Positions 47,768 through 55,457 of a stretch of 64,000 bases of DNA are shown here, in pieces. The translations under genes and the position numbers were made by a program. The DNA is from Methyloligella sp. (GTDB lineage Bacteria > Pseudomonadota > Alphaproteobacteria > Rhizobiales > HXMU1428-3). The notes beneath the pieces were generated by a model. It searched no databases. It saw nothing but the letters and a program-made list of their open reading frames with translations, and was not told the origin of the DNA. The DNA is taken from the NCBI GenBank assembly GCA_021604645.1, contig BQJJ01000009.1, positions 122,037 to 186,036 on the forward strand, read 5' to 3'. Within the stretch, counting starts at the first letter, position 1. Every line of letters starts with the position of its first letter.

Positions 47768-47872
47768 GATACAAGCTAAATTGAAAATGATGCATCTTTC
47801 TTCTTGTGGTGCGCTGGGGGGAATGAAGTCGTAAGAAAAAAAGGGGTGTTAGCCTTGCGCCACATGCCGCTT

Positions 47873-49450
47873 TCACTGATCAAAATCGCTCCATTTTAAT
47901 GAGAATTTTTCAAGATATTTCCTTAAACGATCTGCATCATTGCGTGTGCTCTTTGCAGCACGAGAAGCGGCAAAAAGTGTACGTCCTGCAGCGCTTAAGG
48001 ATCGACTTTGTTGGCATGTCCTAATGACCGTGGCTAATTGAACAATATCAAATGGATCAATTTTATCAGCTTCTGAGCCTAAGAATTGGCGTACGATTTT
48101 GTCATCTTCATTATCTTCTGCGCTGGCCCATTGATACTGCAAAGAATTGATTTCTTTCTCAACCATAGACAACGTTACACGGCCTCGCGGGGCCAGAGTG
48201 CACAAACGTTGCACAGAAGCCCCAAGGTCACGAAAGTTGCCAGGCCACAATGTTGCTGGATCAGTTGCAAAGCGAATGTATTTCTTGGTCGCGTCAGCAT
48301 TAAATCCGACTTTAACCCCTAAGCTTTGTTCTGCTTTGCTGAGTTCAAACTCAATATTGGGTTCTATGTCTTCTCGTCTATCTTGCAATGCGGGCAAACT
48401 AAAGGTCCATAAATTTAAACGAGCAAACAAGTCCGGTCTAAATAAGCCTTTAGCAACCAGCTTCCCAAGGTCTCGATTGGCGCCAGCAATTAGTTGGAAT
48501 TTGCTGGTGATTTCGTGATCGGAACCAAGAGGGAAGAACTTACCTGTCTCAATGGCATGCAAAATCATTGCTTGCTCATCTTGTCCCAATTCATCAATTT
48601 CGTCGAGAAAAAGAACGCCGCCATCAGCTTCTCTCAGTAGGCCCTTGCGATCAGTAGGTGCTCCAGCAAAGGCCCCGCGGCGATGACCAAAAAGGTTGGA
48701 CATCGCTCGTTCGCCCTTAAGGGTTGAGCAGTTTACATGGATAAACCTCCCTTTTACGCGGCGGCGTTGGAGTTTGAGTTCATAGATGCGTTCTGCAAGC
48801 TCAGATTTTCCGGTGCCGGTCGCACCAAGTAAAAGTAAAGGCGCATCCGTTGTGGTCGCGACCAATTCTATTCTTTCTATAAGCTGGTTGAATTCTTTGT
48901 TTCGGGTATTTATCCCGGCTTTTAGTAAAGCGTTATACTCATCAGAGATGAGGTCGAAGCGTTGTTGCAGGGCATTATATTTGGAAAGGTCCAAATCAAC
49001 GATATTAATCTGGCCTTCAGGACCGTGTTCTTCTTTTCGTGGAGGTGCCGTTTGTAAAAGGCGGGCAGGAATGTGGCGAGACTCGGTTAAAAGAAACCAG
49101 CAAATTTGCGCAACATGTGTGCCTGTTGTGAGGTGAACATGATAGTCCTCACGCTCTTCATCAAATTCATAATTGCGCGCAAAGTCGAATAAGGCGCCAT
49201 AAACTTCCTGGAAGTCCCAGGGGTTATTTAGATCTATTAGCTGGAGAAGCACTTCTGTTTCTGGGGTCTCGGTTTCAATCTCCGTTTTAATTGAGTGAGC
49301 GAGATTTGAATGATGGCGGTCGTAGAGAAGTTCCATACGTTCTACTGGAAACGCTTCATGCTTTGTAAGAGAGGGGGAGGGCCGCCAGCGTCTCTTTTTG
49401 CCAGCATCTAAATTCGTGCCAAGGAAGCCAATAACAACATTATTTTTCAT
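47873..49450 (-). CDS. rtcR: RtcR, sigma-54 activator of RNA repair genes
   Basis: 525 residues. An N-terminal CARF-type domain (NVVIGFLGTNLDAGKKRRW..., LTTGTHVAQI) that in characterised RtcR senses RNA ends; an AAA+ domain with Walker A GATGTGKS (about 213), the contact loop as GAFAGA (about 264) and Walker B FLDEIDEL; a C-terminal helix-turn-helix (LSAAGRTLFAASRAAKSTRN). It should activate the divergent rsr-rtcB operon on RNA damage. The region between them holds a 14-bp inverted repeat. Confidence 0.95.
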   Translation of the reverse strand: MKNNVVIGFLGTNLDAGKKRRWRPSPSLTKHEAFPVERMELLYDRHHSNLAHSIKTEIETETPETEVLLQLIDLNNPWDFQEVYGALFDFARNYEFDEEREDYHVHLTTGTHVAQICWFLLTESRHIPARLLQTAPPRKEEHGPEGQINIVDLDLSKYNALQQRFDLISDEYNALLKAGINTRNKEFNQLIERIELVATTTDAPLLLLGATGTGKSELAERIYELKLQRRRVKGRFIHVNCSTLKGERAMSNLFGHRRGAFAGAPTDRKGLLREADGGVLFLDEIDELGQDEQAMILHAIETGKFFPLGSDHEITSKFQLIAGANRDLGKLVAKGLFRPDLFARLNLWTFSLPALQDRREDIEPNIEFELSKAEQSLGVKVGFNADATKKYIRFATDPATLWPGNFRDLGASVQRLCTLAPRGRVTLSMVEKEINSLQYQWASAEDNEDDKIVRQFLGSEADKIDPFDIVQLATVIRTCQQSRSLSAAGRTLFAASRAAKSTRNDADRLRKYLEKFSLKWSDFDQ

Positions 49451-49454
49451 AGCG

Positions 49455-49488
49455 TATATATTTTTCTAAAAGAGTAGAAAAATATATA
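49455..49488. promoter_or_regulatory. 14-bp perfect inverted repeat between rtcR and rsr
   Basis: TATATATTTTTCTA (49455-49468) and TAGAAAAATATATA (49475-49488), spaced by six bases, lie immediately upstream of rtcR and about 140 bases before rsr. It fits an RtcR activator site. I could not find a consensus -24/-12 element between it and rsr. Confidence 0.6.
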
Positions 49489-49621
49489 ATAAAATATCGT
49501 TATTTTTTTGTTAAACGGTGAAATGTCATTTAAAAACAATGGATTGCAGGTTTTTCGTTTTTTCTTTTTTTTAGCCAGTTTTCGCGACAAACTAATCTCA
49601 TACAAAACAAGGAATAGAAAA

Positions 49622-51178
49622 ATGGCAAACAAATCTGTGTTTGCATCAGGGCGCGGTAGAATGATCCCGAAAGCTGATGCACTGAATAAAGAAGGCGCTC
49701 CGGCCTATGCATATGCTGACCAGCATCTGTTGGCTCAATTGGCAATGACAGGCACGATTAGTGATCTATATTACCAACAAGCTGAAGTTGAGCTTGAAGC
49801 AATATTAGATACAGCGAGCAATGTTTCACCTGAATTCTTGGCAAAAACGGCCATCTATGTTCGAGAAAAAGGGCATATGAAAGATATGCCAGCTTTATTG
49901 TTAGCAATCTTGGCTTCACGGGATACTGAGCTATTTTCAAACACATTCCCGCGCGTTGTAACAAACGGGAAGATGTTGCGTAATTTTGTTCAAATCATAC
50001 GATCAGGCCAAACAGGACGAAAGTCTTTGGGAACACGGCCAAAAGCGCTTGTATCAAACTGGTTGAAAACGGCAACAGATCGACAGTTGCTACAAGCAAG
50101 TGTTGGTAATAGCCCATCATTGTCTGATGTGATCAAGATGGTGCACCCAAAGCCAGGTGATAAGGCGCGTGAAGCTTTTTTTGCTTGGTTGATTGGTAAG
50201 CCATGTGATTTGGAAAAATTGCCAAAAGAAGTACGCGAGTATATTGCCTATAAAGAAAATGAAGGTGGCCCGTTGCCAGATGTGCCATTTCAGATGCTAA
50301 CGCATTTGCCATTGACTGCAAAGAAATGGGCAAAGATTGCACGTGGCGGTAGCTGGCAAATGGTCCGCATGAACTTAAACACATTTCAGCGCCAAGGTGC
50401 TTTTAGCATTAAAGGAGTAACAAAAGATGTTGCTGAAATTTTAAGAGATCCGACACGCATCAAAAAGGCACGGGTATTTCCGTATCAATTGATGACGGCT
50501 TATCAATCACTTTCTGCGGATATTCCTGTAGAAATTAGGGATGCGTTGCACGACGCAATGGAAATTGCAGTTGCAAACGTACCTAAGATTAAAGGGCAGG
50601 TGGTCATTTGTCCGGACGTTTCCGGCTCAATGTTGTCACCTGTAACCGGTTATCGAAAAGGAGCGACAACATCAACAAGGTTTGTTCATGTTGCAGCTCT
50701 GGTCTCAGCAGCATTCTTACGCCGTAATCGCGGTGCAACAGTGCTACCGTTTGAGTTTAAAGTTTGTAAGACACAGCTTGAAGCTCGAGATACGGTTTTA
50801 ACCAATGCACAGAGACTAACGGATCTGGCTGGTGGTGGAACAAACTGTTCTGCACCTCTAGAGTGGTTACTTGCCCGAAAACAGGCACCAGATTTAGTTA
50901 TCTTTGTTTCAGATAATGAATCCTGGGCAGATGCTAATCGTTATGGAAGAGGTACGATGATGATGAAAAATTGGGAAAAGCTTAAAAAGCGGAACCCAAA
51001 AGCCAAATTGGTTTGCATCGATATCGCGCCTTATGGAACGACACAAGTTCCATCTCGCTCAGATGTTTTAAACATTGGCGGGTTTTCGGATGCGGTCTTT
51101 GATCAGATCGCAGCCTTTGCTGAAGACCGTCTTGGAGCAGACCATTGGGTTGGAGAAATTGAAGGCATGAAATTGTAA
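49622..51178 (+). CDS. rsr: Ro60 orthologue Rsr (TROVE + VWA domains)
   Basis: Ring-shaped RNA-binding protein that holds structured or damaged RNAs and a Y RNA on its surface. 518 residues from ATG 49622 (AAGGAA upstream; earlier frame not family-like). The HEAT-like TROVE domain covers about 1-320 (YVREKGHMKDMPALLLAILA; FPRVVTNGKMLRNFVQIIRS). The VWA domain follows with the MIDAS motif DVSGS (about 333-337) and LAGGGTNCSAPL. It is followed directly by the Y RNA region and rtcB, the known rsr-yrl-rtcB order. Confidence 0.95.
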   Translation: MANKSVFASGRGRMIPKADALNKEGAPAYAYADQHLLAQLAMTGTISDLYYQQAEVELEAILDTASNVSPEFLAKTAIYVREKGHMKDMPALLLAILASRDTELFSNTFPRVVTNGKMLRNFVQIIRSGQTGRKSLGTRPKALVSNWLKTATDRQLLQASVGNSPSLSDVIKMVHPKPGDKAREAFFAWLIGKPCDLEKLPKEVREYIAYKENEGGPLPDVPFQMLTHLPLTAKKWAKIARGGSWQMVRMNLNTFQRQGAFSIKGVTKDVAEILRDPTRIKKARVFPYQLMTAYQSLSADIPVEIRDALHDAMEIAVANVPKIKGQVVICPDVSGSMLSPVTGYRKGATTSTRFVHVAALVSAAFLRRNRGATVLPFEFKVCKTQLEARDTVLTNAQRLTDLAGGGTNCSAPLEWLLARKQAPDLVIFVSDNESWADANRYGRGTMMMKNWEKLKKRNPKAKLVCIDIAPYGTTQVPSRSDVLNIGGFSDAVFDQIAAFAEDRLGADHWVGEIEGMKL

Positions 51179-51192
51179 TAGAAGAAAATATT

Positions 51193-51221
51193 GGAAGCGG
51201 ATGAGGTTTTCATCTGCTTCC
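51193..51221 (+). other. Hairpin between rsr and the first Y RNA
   Basis: GGAAGCGGATGA pairs with TCATCTGCTTCC (one G-U/T mismatch) and is followed by ATCAAAAAA. No T-run, so it may be a processing or stability element, not a terminator. Confidence 0.6.
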
Positions 51222-51235
51222 ATCAAAAAAATAAC

Positions 51236-51305
51236 CCTGGTGAATGCAGGTGGAACTACATCATTAAGCTATGACAAAGACGTTTCATCAAATCTTGTCA
51301 CCAGG
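51236..51305 (+). ncRNA. Y RNA 1 (short form, about 70 nt)
   Basis: Ends pair as CCTGGTGA (51236-51243) with TCACCAGG (51298-51305). Inside is the pattern common to all four: GAATGC on the 5' side, CTTG on the 3' side, an upper stem TGGAAC/GTTTCA, and an unpaired ACTACATC. The loop is short (about 20 bases), without a tRNA-like module. The bottom stem reads GGTGAATG, close to the Ro60-binding consensus GNCGAAN0-1G of bacterial Y RNAs as I recall it. Confidence 0.75.
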
Positions 51306-51339
51306 ACATTTGAAAAAAATGAATTGTAATTAAATTGAA

Positions 51340-51477
51340 TTTTGACGAATGCCAATGGAACTACATTCACGCCGGAGGTTATGTGAGTGGCGCCACATCA
51401 ATATGGAAAACAATATTGTAGCTCAAAAGCTTAAGAGTACCGGCTTTCCATGTTTCATTAACAACTTGTCGTCAAAA
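51340..51477 (+). ncRNA. Y RNA 2 (about 138 nt, multi-hairpin module)
   Basis: TTTTGACGA (51340-51348) pairs with TCGTCAAAA (51469-51477), with GACGAATG fitting the Ro60 consensus. The shared inner pattern ATGGAACTACAT / ATGTTTCAT is present. The enclosed module is bounded by GCCGG/CCGGC (51371/51440) and holds hairpins ATGTG/CACAT (51381-51398) and GTAGCTC/GAGTAC (51418-51439). The latter looks like a tRNA D arm without the GG pair. No T arm is visible. Confidence 0.75.
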
Positions 51478-51500
51478 CAAAAAAGAAATTTTGAAAATTA

Positions 51501-51630
51501 GGGCGAATGCCTGCAGAACTACATCGACTCTTAATCGCCAGGTCGCAGGTTCGAATCCTGCCGCTGCAACCATTTATGGCAGCGTAGCTCAGTGGTAGAG
51601 CAGGAACGTTTTGCATCACACTTGTCGCCC
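51501..51630 (+). ncRNA. Y RNA 3, YrlA-like with circularly permuted tRNA-like module (Lys-CTT-like)
   Basis: Bottom stem GGGCGA/TCGCCC with GGCGAATG, upper stem GCAGAAC/GTTTTGC, then ACTACATC. Enclosed, in order: a mini-anticodon arm CGA-CTCTTAA-TCG (loop as in tRNA-Lys CTT), a perfect T arm GCAGG-TTCGAAT-CCTGC (51545-51561), acceptor 3' strand CGCTGC, ACCA (51569-51572), linker TTTAT, acceptor 5' strand GCAGCG, TA, and D arm GCTC-AGTGGTA-GAGC (51587-51601). This is a tRNA in permuted order, closed at the acceptor end and opened at the anticodon side into the Y stem. Confidence 0.85.
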
Positions 51631-51640
51631 GCTTTTAACT

Positions 51641-51718
51641 CAGAGGTTAGCCCAGTCCGGTTAGAGTGCCGCACTTGGACTGCGGAGGTCGAAGGTTCAA
51701 ATCCTTCATCCCTGACCA
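51641..51718 (+). tRNA. tRNA-Pro(TGG)-like sequence, possibly degenerate
   Basis: 78 bases in normal order. Acceptor CAGAGGT/ATCCCTG pairs except for an A-C clash and a G-U; the D stem GCCC/GAGT is weak with one mismatch. Anticodon stem CCGCA/TGCGG is perfect with loop CTTGGAC (anticodon TGG). T arm GAAGG-TTCAAAT-CCTTC is perfect, and ACCA is encoded. A T-run follows. It may be a working tRNA-Pro, a decoy, or a pseudo-tRNA; the clashes favour the latter two. Confidence 0.6.
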
Positions 51719-51726
51719 AATTTTTT

Positions 51727-51797
51727 AGATGGAGCTCAATAGGAAGAGCACTTCGCAATTAACGAGGGAGATATAGGTTCGAACCCTATCATCTCTG
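51727..51797 (+). pseudogene. Degenerate tRNA-like sequence (anticodon region ATT)
   Basis: A cloverleaf remnant: acceptor only AGATG/CATCT (5 bp), D arm GCTC-AATAGGAA-GAGC, anticodon stem CTTCG/CGAGG with loop CAATTAA where U33 is replaced by A, and a perfect T arm ATAGG-TTCGAAC-CCTAT. There is no CCA (ends GCAA). It is unlikely to be a decoding tRNA, but the arms are well kept, suggesting selection for shape. Confidence 0.55.
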
Positions 51798-51819
51798 CAA
51801 GAATAAAGAAGATAATTTA

Positions 51820-51953
51820 GAGCGAATGCTGATGGAACTACATCGTTGTGGACGACCGAGTCGCGGGTTCGAATCCCGCCACTGCTACCATTTGTGGCAG
51901 TGTAGCTCAGCGGTAGAGCAGGAGAAAATGTTTCATCAAAACACTTGTCGCTC
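51820..51953 (+). ncRNA. Y RNA 4, YrlA-like with circularly permuted tRNA-like module (His-GTG-like)
   Basis: Bottom stem GAGCGA/TCGCTC with GAGCGAATG, upper stem TGATGGAAC/GTTTCATCA, then ACTACATC. Inside: mini-anticodon arm TCG-TTGTGGA-CGA (His GTG-like loop), T arm GCGGG-TTCGAAT-CCCGC (51863-51879), acceptor 3' strand CACTGCT, ACCA (51887-51890), linker TTTGT, acceptor 5' strand GGCAGTG, TA, D arm GCTC-AGCGGTA-GAGC (51905-51919). The acceptor pairs over 7 bp. Topology is the same as Y RNA 3, with compensating changes in the stems. Confidence 0.85.
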
Positions 51954-51967
51954 ACATAGTTTGAGAG

Positions 51968-52064
51968 ATGCCAGTAGGATTACAGGTAGACGCAATTCTT
52001 CCCGTTTGGGAAGAATGGTTCTGAGGAAACTCAGACCGTGCTGGTTCAAATCCAGCCTGAAGTA
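51968..52064 (+). pseudogene. Degenerate type II (Leu-like) tRNA sequence
   Basis: The D region GGATTACAGGTAGACGC is typical of tRNA-Leu. A perfect hairpin ATTCTTCCC-GTTT-GGGAAGAAT (51995-52016) takes the place of the anticodon arm and has no usable anticodon loop. A long variable arm TCTGAG-GAAA-CTCAGA (52020-52035) and a perfect T arm GCTGG-TTCAAAT-CCAGC (52040-52056) follow. Acceptor pairing is 5 of 7 and CCA is absent. Confidence 0.55.
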
Positions 52065-52156
52065 ATTCAGTGGCGGAATATAAATATCTTACTAACAACT
52101 TGCTCTCATTTAAATGAAGCAAATATCAAACCGACCGATTATGAACGAGATGTAAA

Positions 52157-53560
52157 ATGACTGAAACAACAACAAATAAATTGACCAGCGAAACGCTTTC
52201 CTCTTGGGGACATAAGCCAGGGAAAGAATTTGGCGCAGCGTTACGTGATGGAACAACAGCTCTTATCGAAGGTAAATCCTTGGTCGAAGTTCGTACAATG
52301 TTGGAAAGCTATAAACCAGCGCCAACAATCCCTCTTAGAGATAAGGGTGAGTTAGAGTTTTCTATAAACATTGAAGCATCATCTCCAGATGAAGAAGAAA
52401 ACATCATCAAAGTTTCAGAAACAATGACTGAGCTTATGCGCACACCAACTGTTGAAGCTGGGACTGTGATGCCAGACGCTTGTCCAGCTGGGCCAGTTGG
52501 TACTATTCCAGTTGGGGGTGTGGTGGCAACAAAAAATGCCATTCATCCTGGGATGCATAGCGCTGATATTTGTTGCTCTGTCATGATGACAAATTTTGGT
52601 AATGCAGAGCCTAAATCCGTTTTAGATGCCATGAATGATGTCACTCATTTTGGTTTTGGCGGACGACCAAATGGTAAACGCTTCACAGTGTCATTAGATC
52701 TTCTTGATCAATTTCGTGAAAATAGATTCTTGAATGGCAAAAAGTTATTACGAAGCGCTCAAGAACATATGGGTACGCAAGGCGATGGTAATCATTTTGC
52801 TTTTGTCGGAAAATCACGAGCAACTGGTAAAACTGCACTTGTAACCCATCATGGTTCACGTGGGCCAGGGGCTTTGCTTTATAAAGAAGGTATGAAAGTT
52901 GCGGAAAAATTTCGCAAAAAGTTATCGCCTAAAACCTTGAAGCAAAATGCCTGGATTCCGGCCGACACAGAAGAAGGCCAGGACTATTGGCAAGCTTTGC
53001 AGTTGATCCGTAAATGGACAAAGGCCAATCATAATGCACTGCACCAAGCAACTTGTGATGTGCTTGAGGTTGAGCATGAAGATCGGTTTTGGAATGAGCA
53101 TAATTTTGTCTTTGAGCGTGATGGTTTGTTTTATCACGGCAAAGGAGCGACACCCGCTTGGGATGAGTTTGCGTGTGACGCTACAGGTTTAACGCTCATT
53201 CCACTAAATATGTCTGAGCCTATTTTGGTCGTACGTGGTAAAGATGCAACGCATGCCCTAGGTTTCAGCCCTCATGGCGCTGGGCGGAATTTTTCACGTG
53301 CTGAGCATCGTCGCCGTATGGGAAACATGACAGCTGAGGAAATGCTTGCCTTGGAAACCGAAGGCTTGGATATCCGTTTCTTTGGCGGCAATATTGATCC
53401 GTCAGAATTGCCATCTGGTTATAAAAATGCTGAAGCTGTTGTTCGTCAAATAGAGAAATATGGGCTCGCTGAAATTGAGGATTATATTGATCCTTATGGC
53501 TGCATCATGGCCGGTGATCAGCCAAAGCCTTGGCTTAATAAAAAGAAGAAAAGAAACTAA
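52157..53560 (+). CDS. rtcB: RNA ligase RtcB
   Basis: Seals RNA 2',3'-cyclic phosphate or 3'-phosphate ends to 5'-OH ends with GTP and Mn. 467 residues. Metal and guanylylation residues can be placed: HSADICC (Asp and Cys, about 133-139), GDGNH (about 209-213), HHGSRG (about 231-236) and SPHGAGR (about 371-377, with the His that carries GMP). GDGNHFAFV lacks the usual IE after NHF, as in some RtcB paralogues. The Y RNA/tRNA-like cluster lies directly upstream and is presumably co-transcribed. Confidence 0.95.
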   Translation: MTETTTNKLTSETLSSWGHKPGKEFGAALRDGTTALIEGKSLVEVRTMLESYKPAPTIPLRDKGELEFSINIEASSPDEEENIIKVSETMTELMRTPTVEAGTVMPDACPAGPVGTIPVGGVVATKNAIHPGMHSADICCSVMMTNFGNAEPKSVLDAMNDVTHFGFGGRPNGKRFTVSLDLLDQFRENRFLNGKKLLRSAQEHMGTQGDGNHFAFVGKSRATGKTALVTHHGSRGPGALLYKEGMKVAEKFRKKLSPKTLKQNAWIPADTEEGQDYWQALQLIRKWTKANHNALHQATCDVLEVEHEDRFWNEHNFVFERDGLFYHGKGATPAWDEFACDATGLTLIPLNMSEPILVVRGKDATHALGFSPHGAGRNFSRAEHRRRMGNMTAEEMLALETEGLDIRFFGGNIDPSELPSGYKNAEAVVRQIEKYGLAEIEDYIDPYGCIMAGDQPKPWLNKKKKRN

Positions 53561-53563
53561 AAA

Positions 53564-53596
53564 TTTTAAGGGACTTCCAATGGAGGTCCCTTAAAA
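53564..53596 (+). other. Intercistronic 15-bp hairpin after rtcB
   Basis: TTTTAAGGGACTTCC pairs with GGAGGTCCCTTAAAA around AAT (one G-U). It may act as a terminator or as a stability element before the nucleotidyltransferase genes. Confidence 0.7.
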
Positions 53597-53647
53597 CATT
53601 TAATTAGTCAACCAATGTACCGATATTGATTTTAGAGGGAAATTCTC

Positions 53648-54625
53648 ATGAAAATGATAGTACAGATGAAATTTGGGTCTCACCTTTATGGTACCTCAAC
53701 TCCTCAGTCTGATACGGATATTAAGGGAGTTTTTCTGCCTTCCCCGCGAGATATATTGCTACAACAAGTCAAACCTATGATTTCCCAGAGCAGATCAAAA
53801 GAGCATGGAGAAAAAAACACATCTGAAGATATTGACCGAGAAGCATATAGCTTGCAGCGATATTTAGAATTGCTCTCTCAAGGCCAAACAGTTGCTTTGG
53901 ATATGCTATTTGCTCCTGATTGGGCCATGATTAAGCAACCAGACCAGGTTTGGTTGGAATTGAAAGAGATAGCACCTTGCTTAATCGCTAAAGGGGCCGC
54001 TTCTTTTGTGAAATATTGCCGTCAACAGGCCAATAAATATGGGGTCAAAGGGTCTCGAGTTGCAGCATCACGATTAGCTTTAGAGGTTTTAAGAAAAGCT
54101 GAAGATCAATACGGTTCTGATAAAAAGTTAGAAGTGAGCTTCAAAGACTTAAAAGGTGTTGTCGATCAGAATGAGTTTCTAAATTTTAGCGAAAGTGAGC
54201 AGCCAAACGGTGAGCGGATTAAGTACTTCGAAGTGTGTGGAAAAAAAGCCTTGCTTACGTCTTCAATTAGAAATGCTCGAGAGATTTCGGAGAACCTCGT
54301 CAATCAATATGGTCAACGGGCTTTGGCAGCTGAAAAGAATGAGGGAGTTGATTGGAAAGCACTGTCTCATGCTGTGCGTGTTGGGCATGAAGCTATTGAA
54401 CTTTTCAACACCGGGAAAATTACATTCCCACGCCCTGAGGCAGAATATTTGTTGAAAATCAAACAAGGAAAAATTGAATATAGAGACGTAGCTGAAGAGA
54501 TTGAACAGCTATTTGAAAAAGTCGAAAATTCAGCAGAACAATCCAAGTTGCCAGATGAAGTAGATGAAAGAATAATCAATGATTTTATCATGGAGCACTA
54601 TGGTGAACAGGTGAGAAACCAATGA
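53648..54625 (+). CDS. Nucleotidyltransferase, RNA-repair associated (COG3541-like)
   Basis: 325 residues. The polymerase-beta nucleotidyltransferase motif GSHLYGTSTPQSDTDIKG (about 10-27) gives the GS and DxD catalytic signature. The rest is helical. Relatives are found beside RtcB, RNA ligase and Pnkp/Hen1 repair genes (RlaP-type) and may add nucleotides to damaged RNA ends; activity here is inferred. The stop overlaps the next start (ATGA). Confidence 0.82.
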   Translation: MKMIVQMKFGSHLYGTSTPQSDTDIKGVFLPSPRDILLQQVKPMISQSRSKEHGEKNTSEDIDREAYSLQRYLELLSQGQTVALDMLFAPDWAMIKQPDQVWLELKEIAPCLIAKGAASFVKYCRQQANKYGVKGSRVAASRLALEVLRKAEDQYGSDKKLEVSFKDLKGVVDQNEFLNFSESEQPNGERIKYFEVCGKKALLTSSIRNAREISENLVNQYGQRALAAEKNEGVDWKALSHAVRVGHEAIELFNTGKITFPRPEAEYLLKIKQGKIEYRDVAEEIEQLFEKVENSAEQSKLPDEVDERIINDFIMEHYGEQVRNQ

Positions 54626-55428
54626 AAGAACATTTGAAAAAACACATATGCTCAAAGCTAAATGAATTGGCTGGCCAACATAATATCAAGATTCTTCATG
54701 CTATTGAATCAGGAAGCCGAGCTTGGGGGTTCCCATCCACGGATAGTGATTATGATGTCCGTTTTATCTATGTTCATAATTTAGATCATTATCTATCGGT
54801 TGACGGTAAGAGAGATGTGATTGAAACACTAATTGTTCATGACCCAACATTGGGCGTGGATTTTGACATGAACGGTTGGGATTTGAAAAAAGCAGTTTAT
54901 CTTGCCTTGCGAGGCAATGCTGTTGTCAATGAATGGCATACATCACCAATTCAGTATGTTTACAATGAAGAGTTTCATAGCAATTTAAAGAAGTTCATTA
55001 ACCAAGTTAGTGACCTCAAGGCATATTATCATTTTTATCGTAATTATATGCGCCAACCGTGGGAGAGCTATAGAGAGGATCAGGCTAAGAAAATTAAAAT
55101 AAAGCATTATTGTTATGTTCTACGTTGCGCTTTAGCTTTGAAGTGGCTCGACAATCAAAAAACGCCGCCACCAATGGACGTCCCCTCTCTATTAAAAGGT
55201 GGATCTTTTAGCCAAGGATTAAAAGATCAAATAGACCTTCTAATCTCAAAAAAAGCAGAGGCCATAGAAGCAAATACAATAGAACGAAATCAAATATTAG
55301 ATGAGTTTATCGATAAGACTATATTCGTAGAAAGACAACGACCATTTAAAGACAAATTGCAAGAGAGGCACATTGATAAGGCAAATCAATTGTTTAAGGA
55401 AATGGTCCTCCTAAATAATTTAAAATAA
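54622..55428 (+). CDS. Second RlaP-like nucleotidyltransferase
   Basis: 268 residues with GSRAWGFPSTDSDYDVRFIY (about 31-50), the minimal nucleotidyltransferase motif, and FDMNGWDLKKAVYLALRGN. Translationally coupled to the preceding gene by a 4-base overlap. Having two divergent NTases in one RNA-repair operon suggests a heteromeric enzyme or two substrates. Confidence 0.85.
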   Translation: MKEHLKKHICSKLNELAGQHNIKILHAIESGSRAWGFPSTDSDYDVRFIYVHNLDHYLSVDGKRDVIETLIVHDPTLGVDFDMNGWDLKKAVYLALRGNAVVNEWHTSPIQYVYNEEFHSNLKKFINQVSDLKAYYHFYRNYMRQPWESYREDQAKKIKIKHYCYVLRCALALKWLDNQKTPPPMDVPSLLKGGSFSQGLKDQIDLLISKKAEAIEANTIERNQILDEFIDKTIFVERQRPFKDKLQERHIDKANQLFKEMVLLNNLK

Positions 55429-55457
55429 ATTTATTAAGAAAATAAGAAAGAAAAAAA

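Noticed and set aside
49489..49621. Sigma-54 promoter for rsr near TGGATTGCA (49542)
   Set aside because: The GG and GC dinucleotides are not ten bases apart, so it does not fit a -24/-12 promoter.
51531..51955. Minus-strand reading frames whose translations contain phrases like LQRQDSNLRPGD and EGFEPSTSAVQVRHSN
   Set aside because: These are well-known artefacts of translating the antisense of tRNA genes; here they come from the tRNA-like modules.
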